In this document: piece by piece, positions 8,699 through 16,065 of the stretch
How the letters are laid out: every line of letters starts with the position of its first letter
Numbering within the stretch: the stretch's first letter is position 1
From: CAIQPV01 sp964480365
GTDB lineage: Bacteria; Pseudomonadota; Gammaproteobacteria; Burkholderiales; Gallionellaceae
Length of the DNA: 64,000 nucleotides
Assembly (NCBI GenBank): GCA_964480365.1
Contig: CAYZPM010000003.1
Span: forward strand, 91,298-155,297
Reading direction: 5' to 3'
Position numbers and translations under genes: made by a program
Notes under the pieces: model-generated
What the model was told of the DNA's origin: nothing
Database searches by the model: none
Seen by the model: the letters and a program-made list of their open reading frames with translations, nothing else

Positions 8699-9250
8699 TT
8701 AGTCGACATTGGTCGTTGCGGCTTCGAAGTGACTTCTGCCTGCGTCGGTAAGCATTGACAGCTCGTCTACCGACAGCACTTTATTGGCGTCCAGGATGAT
8801 GACGAACTTGCCCGCCACCTTACCCATGCCATGGATGAAATCCACGCGTATTTTGGCGCCGAAGGCAGGCGGCGGCTCGATCTCGCTACGCGGAATTTCC
8901 AGCACTTCGGAGACGCTGTCCACCATCACCCCGATGTCCTGCTTCGATTCATCATTGTTTTCCACTTCAATGATGACGATACAGGTGCGGCGCGACACTT
9001 CTGTTCTGTTGCGCCCGAAGCGTGCCGACAAATCCACTACCGGCACCACGCTGCCGCGCAGGTTGATGACACCCCGGATAAAGCCGGGCATCATCGGCAC
9101 TTCGGTGAGGTTGCCGTATTCTATGATTTCCTTGATGTTGAGGATGGCGATGGCAAACATTTCGCCGCTCAGCAGGAAGGTGAGATATTGATGATCTTCG
9201 TCGGTCGCCGTTTGTCCAGCGATGATTGGAATATTGTTCGCCTGATTCAT
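8699..9250 (-). CDS. cheW: chemotaxis coupling protein CheW
   Basis: A 183-residue CheW that links transducers to CheA. The blocks YLTFLLSGEMFAIAI, IKEIIEYGNLTEVPMMPGFIRGVINLRGSVVPVVDL and DIGVMVDSVSEVLEIP are the standard SH3-like CheW pattern. The start at 9250 has ATAGGAG upstream. It lies between two transducer genes on the same strand, about 41 bases from the downstream one. Nothing unusual. Confidence 0.96.
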   Translation of the reverse strand: MNQANNIPIIAGQTATDEDHQYLTFLLSGEMFAIAILNIKEIIEYGNLTEVPMMPGFIRGVINLRGSVVPVVDLSARFGRNRTEVSRRTCIVIIEVENNDESKQDIGVMVDSVSEVLEIPRSEIEPPPAFGAKIRVDFIHGMGKVAGKFVIILDANKVLSVDELSMLTDAGRSHFEAATTNVD

Positions 9251-9260
9251 GCTAGTCTCC

Positions 9261-9356
9261 TATAACCAATGACTTGGCAACTTGCTACCTTATAACCAGC
9301 CAATTGGCAACCGTCTTTTAGTTGCTTAGTGGAATGGCTAGTTGTTTTCCTAGAAA
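9261..9356. repeat. dispersed hairpin repeat, copy 2 (tandem partial plus full copy)
   Basis: A partial unit TATAACCAATGACTTGGCAA (from 9261) is followed by a fuller copy (9291-9356) starting TATAACCAGCCAATTGGCAA and ending with CTTAGTGGAATGGCTAGTTG. The copy abuts the transducer stop at 9350, just as copy 1 does at 6672. The position suggests that it travelled with the duplicated 3' end of the transducers. Confidence 0.6.
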
Positions 9357-11008
9357 CGGTCAAAGTCTTGTTCATTGGGCGCTCCGGCTGATGCCTTACC
9401 GACAGGCTTTTTTGCGGCTATCTTGGTCAATCTCGGCGCTTGGCTGCTGCTCGGGCCTGTGCTGTGGCGTACCGGGGTGATGCCCTGAGTGCCTGTATTA
9501 TCCAGCTTGAAGAACGTCATGACGTTCTGCAGTTGCTCCGTCTGACTACTCATTTCCTCTGCGGTTGCCGCCAATTCCTCGGAGGATGAAGCGTTTTGTT
9601 GCGTGGTCTGATTGAGCTGTCCCATCGCGCTGTTGATTTGCGCGACACCGCTGGACTGTTCAGATGAGGCCGAGGCGATTTCCTGCACCAAGTCAGAAGT
9701 CTTGTTTATGCTCGGCACCATTTCGTCGAGAAGCTTGCCTGCCTTTTCCGCCATGCTCACGCTGCTGCTTGCAAGCTCACCGATTTCCTGTGCGGCCACC
9801 TGGCTGCGTTCGGCCAGTTTGCGCACTTCCGCCGCCACCACGGCAAAGCCCTTGCCGTGCTCTCCGGCGCGTGCTGCTTCAATCGCGGCGTTCAGCGCCA
9901 GCAGGTTGGTCTGGTAGGCGATGTCGTCCACGATGCCAATCTTTCCGGCGATCTTCTTCATCGCTTCGACCGTGCTGCCTACGGCCTGTCCTCCTTCGGT
10001 GGCCTCTCTGGCGGCCTTGTTTGCCATGCTGTCGGTGACCTTGGCGTTCTCGGTGTTCTGGCTGATCGAGGCGGTCATCTGCTCGATGGAGGCGGTGGTT
10101 TCTTCCACGCTGGCGGCTTGTTCGCTGGAGGATTGCGACAACGATTGCGCCGTGGCACTGATTTGTTCCGAAGCGCTGGCAAGGGAGTCGGCGCTTGAGC
10201 GCACGGCAGTGATGATCTCGGATAACTTTGCGACCATTGACTTCATGGCATAGAGCAGGCTTGAAGTGTCGCCACCGCGCGTCGTGATGTTCACCGTCAG
10301 GTCTCCCTCGGACACCCTTTGTGCAACCTCGGCCGCTATACCGGGATCGCCTCCCAGCTGATGCATGACGTCACGCATGATCCACCACGATACCCCGCCG
10401 CCGAGTAGCAGGAAACCGACGATCATGGCGAGCGACAGCATGGATTTATGCTGGATGACCTCCGCCGCTTCCTTTTCCTGTGCATCCGATGTTGCCGTGG
10501 AGACTTTGACCAGCTCATCGATGGCGGCCCGGTGCTCCGCGTATTTCTGCTCCATTTGTGGACGCAAGGCTTCGATAGCTTTGGCGTCGCCGCGCTGCAA
10601 GGCAGGAATATACTGGCTCGTCTGAAGATCAAGAAACTCCTTGCCCGGCTTATAGGCCTTGTCGATCAGCAGATTCTTGGCTTCGCCATCAGGTAACTCT
10701 TTGGTCCAATATTGGCGCCGATCCTCAAAGTCTTTCGCAAGCGACTGGCTTTTCTCAATAAGGGCGGGCAGAGCCGTCTTGTCCGCTGTGGCCATTTGCA
10801 GGCTTACCAAATAGGACTCGATCAGGTATTCGGGCGGTGGCAGAATATCCGCCAGTAGATCTTTTTGTTGCGCGATGCCCTGATAAATCGGACCGTTGAC
10901 TTTGACCTGGTTCAGCGTGCTGAAAGAGAATAGGCTGGACAGGATAAATCCAGCCACAAAAACGCCAATCAGTGCCATAAGCTTGCTCTTGAAAGTCATG
11001 TTGGTCAT
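9350..11008 (-). CDS. methyl-accepting chemotaxis protein
   Basis: A 552-residue transducer. TM1 is about residues 8-30; the periplasmic helical sensor contains KDLLADILPPPEYLIESYL, a motif seen in a recurrent small-ligand four-helix sensor group; TM2 is about 190-212, then HAMP and the cytoplasmic hairpin with the conserved tip. The segment covering the hairpin is almost identical at DNA level to the transducer at 6672-8657, with an offset of 2336 bases. It lacks the CZB domain and ends EQDFDRF, another tethering-type tail. It lies between cheA and cheW in the same direction, with AGAGGAG before the ATG. Confidence 0.95.
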   Translation of the reverse strand: MTNMTFKSKLMALIGVFVAGFILSSLFSFSTLNQVKVNGPIYQGIAQQKDLLADILPPPEYLIESYLVSLQMATADKTALPALIEKSQSLAKDFEDRRQYWTKELPDGEAKNLLIDKAYKPGKEFLDLQTSQYIPALQRGDAKAIEALRPQMEQKYAEHRAAIDELVKVSTATSDAQEKEAAEVIQHKSMLSLAMIVGFLLLGGGVSWWIMRDVMHQLGGDPGIAAEVAQRVSEGDLTVNITTRGGDTSSLLYAMKSMVAKLSEIITAVRSSADSLASASEQISATAQSLSQSSSEQAASVEETTASIEQMTASISQNTENAKVTDSMANKAAREATEGGQAVGSTVEAMKKIAGKIGIVDDIAYQTNLLALNAAIEAARAGEHGKGFAVVAAEVRKLAERSQVAAQEIGELASSSVSMAEKAGKLLDEMVPSINKTSDLVQEIASASSEQSSGVAQINSAMGQLNQTTQQNASSSEELAATAEEMSSQTEQLQNVMTFFKLDNTGTQGITPVRHSTGPSSSQAPRLTKIAAKKPVGKASAGAPNEQDFDRF

Positions 11009-11037
11009 GATTTATTCTCCTCTATAAAACAGTAAAA

Positions 11038-13212
11038 TTAGATTCTCACCACTTCTGCCGTATGCCCACGATTCTGCTGCACGGTAGCTAACGCCACCAG
11101 CGACTGCACATCCAGGATCAGCGCCACATCCCCCGAGCCCAGAATAGTGGAGCCGCCAATACCCTTGATGTGTTTGAAGATGCTGCCCAGCGGTTTGATG
11201 ACAGTCTGGAATTCGCCCATCAACTCGTCCACCACCAGGCCAATCTTCTGTGCGGCGTATTGCACCACCACGATATTCTCGCGCTTACCACCGCGATCTG
11301 ATATTTCGAATTGTTCGCGCAACCGCACGAAAGGCAATACTTCGCCGCGCAGGTTTATGTACTGGCGGTTGATTGTTTCTGCTCTATCCTTTTCGGAGAG
11401 TTCGATGCATTCCACCACCGTACCCAGCGGGATAACGTAGGAGGCTTTGCCCACCCCCACCAGAAAGCCGTCGATGATCGCCAAGGTCAGCGGCAGGCGG
11501 ATGCGGAAGGTTGATCCCGATCCTTCCTTGCTCTCCACTTCGACGCTTCCCCTCAATGCGGTGATATTGCGCTTCACCACATCCAGACCCACGCCTCGAC
11601 CGGAGATTTTGGTGACCTTGTCTGCGGTGGAGAATCCAGGCTCGAATATCAGGCTAAAAATCTCGCTATCGGTCAGTGTCTGGTTAGGGCCGATCAATTC
11701 GCGCTCGCGCGCCTTGTTGATAATTTTGTCCCGGTTCATCCCGGCGCCGTCGTCGATGATCTCAATGGCGATGGCGCCGGACTCGTGATAGGCGTTGAGC
11801 CTGAGCGTGCCGCGCGCCGGTTTCCCATGGGCTGCGCGCACTTCCGGCGATTCGATGCCGTGGTCGAGCGCGTTGCGCACCAAGTGCATCAGCGGGTCGC
11901 CCAACTTTTCCACCACAGACTTATCCAACTCAGCTTCGCTGCCGCTGATAACCAGCTCGATGTCCTTGCCCAATTCGCGGCTGGTGTCGCGCACCACGCG
12001 CTGAAAGCGGGTGAAAGTTTCGCCGATCTGCACCATGCGCAGTTGCAAGGCACTGTCGCGGATTTGTTCCACCAGACTCGTAATGATAGAGGTCGATTCC
12101 ACCAGCGCGGCCTCGCCGCTTTTGCGCGCCAGCATATTGGCTCCCGCGCTGGCGATGACCATTTCTCCCACCAGGTCGATGAGTTGATCCAGTTTCGCGG
12201 CCGGCACGCGGATGAGCTGGGATTCGAGCGTTTTCTTTTCGGCGACCTTGCCTTGCTTGACGGCGGCGGCTTCCACCACTTCCGCTGTGACCGCACCCTG
12301 ATTGACCAGTAGGTCGCCAATCTTGGGCGGAGGGGGTGAGTTTTCTTCCCGGTCAGATTGAGCGTTCAACGCTAAATCCAGTTCCCTCTGGGTTAAAGCG
12401 CCACACTTGATCAGGATTTCGCCCAAGCGCATGGTGTCTTCGGGCAGTGTCTCGATGGAGTTAATAAAATCTGCCAGTTTGCTGTGCGGCGGCCAGATAT
12501 TGACCACGCAGTCGTCACGCACAAAATCGAACACGCTTTCGATCCTGGCTTTGTCAGCATCGGATTGGTAGGAAATCTCGAAACCCAGATAGCACGATTC
12601 TGGGTCCATTCCGGAGGCATCCGGGATGGCGTCGGGCAACGTGGTCAGGTGGACGATCTGGCCCAACTCCATCAAGTAACGCAGGAAGGAGGCGGGATCC
12701 ATCCCTTTGCGCAATACGTCCGGGCCGAAACGCAGCGAGATGTGCCAGTTGTCAGTCTCCATCTCGCCACCGCCGCTGGCCTGCACATTAGGCTCACTCA
12801 GTGCGATCTCCTTAGCCACAACGGAGGTATTACCCAAGTAGTGTTGCAGCTTCTCGTGCAATGAATGACTGACCTTGTTGACGTCATTGTCCGGCTCGCT
12901 CTCGTTTTCCACACAGCCCATCAGTGTGCCCAAGTGGTCGGAGCATGCGAGCAGCACTTCGACCAATTCCGGGCTTGATTTGATCGTCCCGGAACGCATT
13001 TCATCCAATAAGTTTTCCAGTACATGCGTGAATTCCACGATGAATTTGCATTCGATGACACCCGCCCCGCCCTTAATGGTGTGGGCAGCACGAAAGATGG
13101 AATTAATAGTTTCTGCATCGCCGCCGTTTTCTTCCATCTGCAACAGGTTGTCTTCCATCATCTGTAGCAGTTCGCGGCTTTCGACCACATAGGCTTGCTG
13201 AATCGCGTCCAT
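11038..13212 (-). CDS. cheA: chemotaxis histidine kinase CheA with inserted MshEN-like repeats
   Basis: CheA autokinase of 724 residues, the centre of the cluster. The P1/HPt domain has phospho-His44 in FRAAHTIKGGAG. A ferredoxin-like block (about 158-240) is followed by two tandem units, RLGEIL...GALTQRELDLALNAQ (262-285) and KIGDLL...GAVTAEVVEAAAVKQ (297-320), resembling MshEN-type c-di-GMP-binding motifs, then dimerisation, the HATPase (MHLVRNALDHGIE, DDGAGM, GRGVGLDVVK) and a CheW-like P5 domain. I chose ATG 13212 rather than the in-frame TTG at 13218, because AGGGGG stands at correct spacing. There is no receiver domain. Confidence 0.95.
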   Translation of the reverse strand: MDAIQQAYVVESRELLQMMEDNLLQMEENGGDAETINSIFRAAHTIKGGAGVIECKFIVEFTHVLENLLDEMRSGTIKSSPELVEVLLACSDHLGTLMGCVENESEPDNDVNKVSHSLHEKLQHYLGNTSVVAKEIALSEPNVQASGGGEMETDNWHISLRFGPDVLRKGMDPASFLRYLMELGQIVHLTTLPDAIPDASGMDPESCYLGFEISYQSDADKARIESVFDFVRDDCVVNIWPPHSKLADFINSIETLPEDTMRLGEILIKCGALTQRELDLALNAQSDREENSPPPPKIGDLLVNQGAVTAEVVEAAAVKQGKVAEKKTLESQLIRVPAAKLDQLIDLVGEMVIASAGANMLARKSGEAALVESTSIITSLVEQIRDSALQLRMVQIGETFTRFQRVVRDTSRELGKDIELVISGSEAELDKSVVEKLGDPLMHLVRNALDHGIESPEVRAAHGKPARGTLRLNAYHESGAIAIEIIDDGAGMNRDKIINKARERELIGPNQTLTDSEIFSLIFEPGFSTADKVTKISGRGVGLDVVKRNITALRGSVEVESKEGSGSTFRIRLPLTLAIIDGFLVGVGKASYVIPLGTVVECIELSEKDRAETINRQYINLRGEVLPFVRLREQFEISDRGGKRENIVVVQYAAQKIGLVVDELMGEFQTVIKPLGSIFKHIKGIGGSTILGSGDVALILDVQSLVALATVQQNRGHTAEVVRI

Positions 13213-13259
13213 AATCAAATCCCCCTCTGTTCTTCGTTCTTAACTTGCTTTGCCCTTAC

Positions 13260-13586
13260 TTATTTTCCGGCTGCGTGTTCCTTGGCCGTGATGACCATCG
13301 GGTCGCCGAAATAGCTCGCCATGTTGTACAGGTCGAGCAGGTCGGTCACCGCTCTGCTGTGCGCGGTCAGCCGCACAGTCTTGTTTGCTTTGATGGCTTC
13401 ACGCTTGGTCAGCAGCAGAATCTGGAAGCCTGCAGTATCCATCTCGCTGACTTGTGACAAATCGAGATCGAGCTCCTGACAATCGGCCAGCGCTTTCAGC
13501 AGCATAGGCTTCTGCGTCGATGCGTTGTAGACGGTCATATCTTCGTTGATAGTTATATTGCGGTGTCCCGGATCAGACTTTTTCAT
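13260..13586 (-). CDS. STAS-domain protein (anti-sigma-factor-antagonist type)
   Basis: A 108-residue single STAS domain. LDLDLSQVSEMDTAGFQILLLTKREA is the SpoIIAA-like core; the usual phosphorylatable Ser position reads as DTAGF, so Thr replaces Ser. STAS proteins of this kind commonly precede cheA in proteobacterial clusters and may scaffold or modulate array assembly. The ATG at 13586 is supported by AAGGAGG directly upstream; the longer frame to 13613 is not. It is 47 bases upstream of cheA. Confidence 0.88.
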   Translation of the reverse strand: MKKSDPGHRNITINEDMTVYNASTQKPMLLKALADCQELDLDLSQVSEMDTAGFQILLLTKREAIKANKTVRLTAHSRAVTDLLDLYNMASYFGDPMVITAKEHAAGK

Positions 13587-13655
13587 GTGCTGCCTCCTTG
13601 TGACATTTAGCATTGAAAGTGCGTCTATTGCATTACACGCATCTGCGCCATAAGA

Positions 13656-14936
13656 CTAGAATAACTCGATTTTCTGCGGCGAGTCGGAAGTGCTGCTAGT
13701 CTGAACATCTCCATCCAGCGTGGAGGAGTGAACGTCGCGCTGTTTTTTCATAACATAGCCTTCGTAGATCTGGTCGATGTGCTCCCTGATCGATGCGGCC
13801 TTGGAGAAATCCTTGCTGCGCATCATTTCAACCATTTCCATGGCATGCGTGTCGAGGCGACTGAGTGCGTTCTGCACCTGTTCGATCTGCTGTCGCGTGA
13901 TATCCTGAAACTGAATTCCCGCCATCACATCCATGAACATGGAAGACAGCGTGTTGCTGGTATTGCTAAGGTGGGCGAGCATTTCTTCATCTCGCTTCAT
14001 CAGCTTGTGGTAATTGCTGCCCATACTGTCGAGGTGATGGGAGAAATTCTCCAGCACTTCTTTCTGTTGCTGGATGTTGGAATTTTCGAGTTTGTTGCGG
14101 AATTGATCCTCGATGGACTTGGCCACGTCGCCGATGCCTTCCTGAATCTTAGATACAGCAAGATCGGTTTCGCCGGATAGCTTGCGCACCTCGTCCGCCA
14201 CCACCGCGAACCCCCGCCCAACTTCGCCGGCGCGTGCCGCCTCGATGGCCGCATTGAGCGCGAGCAAATTGGTCTGCGAAGAAATGTTCTTGATTAGCTC
14301 TACCAAGGAAGACAGCGATTTCGCCTGTTGCACCACAATGGATATGCTTTCGCGATCGGCATCGAATTCGGTAAAGCGGTCCTGAATGTAGTGGTTGAGG
14401 TTTTCGATCAAATCCACGTTCGAACTGACGCTTTTCTCGCCCGATTGGATCATGACATCCGCTTCCTGGGCGCTGGAGGTCACGGTGGACATCAGTTCGT
14501 TGATGACCCCATCAATGGCCTGCAGACGTTCCATGATTTCGTATGCAGATCGCTCGGTCTCTACAGTGATGGAATGCAGTTGTTCATTGAGAAGCTTGGT
14601 AAGGCTGGACAGGTCGCCAAGGTCGCTGGCAGTAATGTTGATGATGTCCTCGCCACTCGATATCGTCTGGTCGAGTTGATGTTGGACAGCGCGCATCCCC
14701 AGCGAGGCATCCTTGTAGATCGCCGTGGAAACAACATTGTTTATTATGAAGCTGAGCAGGGCGACGATGGCGGCTCCTGCCGTGTCGACCATTCTGTCAG
14801 CCGTGACTATCGCCTCATGCAGCCAATAAACATGGAAAGGTGCATACAGTAGGTATACCCCTGCCGCGCAAGTTGCGGAAGTAAGGAGCGCAACGATCAG
14901 CTGGCGCTGATTAATCTGTGCTGCATTAAAAGACAT
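13656..14936 (-). CDS. membrane chemotaxis transducer-like protein with a CheZ-like DxxxQ motif
   Basis: A 426-residue protein with two close N-terminal membrane segments (about 13-32 and 52-72) and almost no periplasmic sensor, so the signal is probably intracellular or carried by partners. The signalling tip is SSQTNLLALNAAIEAARAGE (about 219-238). A region after the hairpin reads IQFQDITRQQIEQV: Asp345 and Gln349 have the spacing of the CheZ catalytic pair, and CheZ itself has a similar QDFQDLTGQ. The tail is KIELF, shared with the second CheD. It lies between cheY and the STAS gene, with AGGAG before the ATG. Confidence 0.88.
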   Translation of the reverse strand: MSFNAAQINQRQLIVALLTSATCAAGVYLLYAPFHVYWLHEAIVTADRMVDTAGAAIVALLSFIINNVVSTAIYKDASLGMRAVQHQLDQTISSGEDIINITASDLGDLSSLTKLLNEQLHSITVETERSAYEIMERLQAIDGVINELMSTVTSSAQEADVMIQSGEKSVSSNVDLIENLNHYIQDRFTEFDADRESISIVVQQAKSLSSLVELIKNISSQTNLLALNAAIEAARAGEVGRGFAVVADEVRKLSGETDLAVSKIQEGIGDVAKSIEDQFRNKLENSNIQQQKEVLENFSHHLDSMGSNYHKLMKRDEEMLAHLSNTSNTLSSMFMDVMAGIQFQDITRQQIEQVQNALSRLDTHAMEMVEMMRSKDFSKAASIREHIDQIYEGYVMKKQRDVHSSTLDGDVQTSSTSDSPQKIELF

Positions 14937-14951
14937 TTGGCGCTCCTGAAA

Positions 14952-15317
14952 TTACTTTACTACGAGCTTGATGGTGTTTATCAACTGTTCCGCGTTCACC
15001 GGTTTGATCAGCCAACCAGAGGCCCCGGCTGCTTTGGCTTCGTCGCGTTTGGACTGCTGCGATTCGGTGGTAAGGAACAGGATAGGCATGAAGCGCAGAT
15101 TGGGTAGTTTGCGCACCTCCTTGATGAACTCGATGCCATTCATTCCGGGCATATTGAGGTCGGTGATGAGCAAATCCGGTTTCAACCCGCCCTTGAGTTT
15201 GGTCATTCCTTCTTCAGCGCTGGCGGCTTTCTCTGTCGCATATCCGGCCTTGGACAGGATTGCGCTCATGCTGAGCAGGATGGTGGCGGAGTCATCAACA
15301 AGGAAGATAGTTTTCAT
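14952..15317 (-). CDS. cheY: CheY-type single-domain response regulator
   Basis: A 121-residue receiver domain with no output. The acidic pair is in FLVDDSAT, phospho-acceptor Asp53 in LITDLNMPGMNG, Thr in LFLTTES and Lys in GWLIKPVN. This CheY subclass (MKTIFLVDDSATIL...) usually sits in cheY-MCP-STAS-cheA groups, as here. It may act on the flagellar motor or as a phosphate sink; sequence does not decide. It is 15 bases from the downstream transducer gene. Confidence 0.93.
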   Translation of the reverse strand: MKTIFLVDDSATILLSMSAILSKAGYATEKAASAEEGMTKLKGGLKPDLLITDLNMPGMNGIEFIKEVRKLPNLRFMPILFLTTESQQSKRDEAKAAGASGWLIKPVNAEQLINTIKLVVK

Positions 15318-15527
15318 ATTTTGTGCTACTCCCTTTAGAAAAATCTGATTGCCCTAATTATTTTAGGGCTTTGAATGATTTCGAATATGTTTCGAGTATA
15401 TAGAGAAGTTTCGGAATGCCACATCGGTGTTTGTCCTATCCCCGGCCAACAACCAATCACCTTGCGCATGATCTTATCCCTTGCTTGTTTGCCTACAAAA
15501 ACAGATACGCACAACGCAGTCGCAATG

Positions 15528-16022
15528 TCACCGGCACTCCTTACGGAGCGCGGAAGGTTTTGCGCTTTCTCCGGTCGAATCAGCGTTGCTGGTGTTACCG
15601 GATTCACTGCAAGACCTAAGAAAATAATCCCTGTACTTCATGTCATCTGTCATAAGGTGGGTTACCAGAATATTTTTCACTTCCAATCCGGCTGCAATCC
15701 ATTGCGGCTCCAGGCTGTCTTTTGTACATTGCGCCATTGTCTTGTGCAGCGCTTCGATGGCCTGGGCATGTTTGTTCGCATGATCGTCCGCATCAGGATA
15801 ATTCCGCTGTCGAAAAAGCATTTCTTCATGGGAAAAATGCAGTTCGGCATGTTCAAGAATCAGTTGTATCCTGCGCTGTATCTCGGCCAGATCCATGCGG
15901 CTGGCTATGGCAAGATTAAGATCGTTGATCGACTGGATGAATTCCCGATGTTCCTGATCCACCTCGGGAATGCCCACGCTCATATCATCATTCCAGTCAA
16001 GTTTCCATGAGCAGGGTTCCAT
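15528..16022 (-). CDS. bacteriohemerythrin
   Basis: A 164-residue hemerythrin-domain protein with a non-haem di-iron O2-binding site. The ligand pattern is readable: His in PEVDQEHREFI, His and Glu in LEHAELHFSHEEMLF, His in DDHANKHAQAI and a late HLMTDDMKYRDYF. The C-terminal 30 residues are an unstructured Ser/Asn-rich tail. Placed between cheY and the REC-HD-GYP gene, it may supply oxygen information to taxis, as hemerythrins in microaerophiles are thought to do; that is inference. The start has AAGGATAAG upstream. Confidence 0.92.
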   Translation of the reverse strand: MEPCSWKLDWNDDMSVGIPEVDQEHREFIQSINDLNLAIASRMDLAEIQRRIQLILEHAELHFSHEEMLFRQRNYPDADDHANKHAQAIEALHKTMAQCTKDSLEPQWIAAGLEVKNILVTHLMTDDMKYRDYFLRSCSESGNTSNADSTGESAKPSALRKECR

Positions 16023-16065
16023 TTCTTATCCTTAAATAATTTTTGAACGCCGCCTAAAAGAGGCT

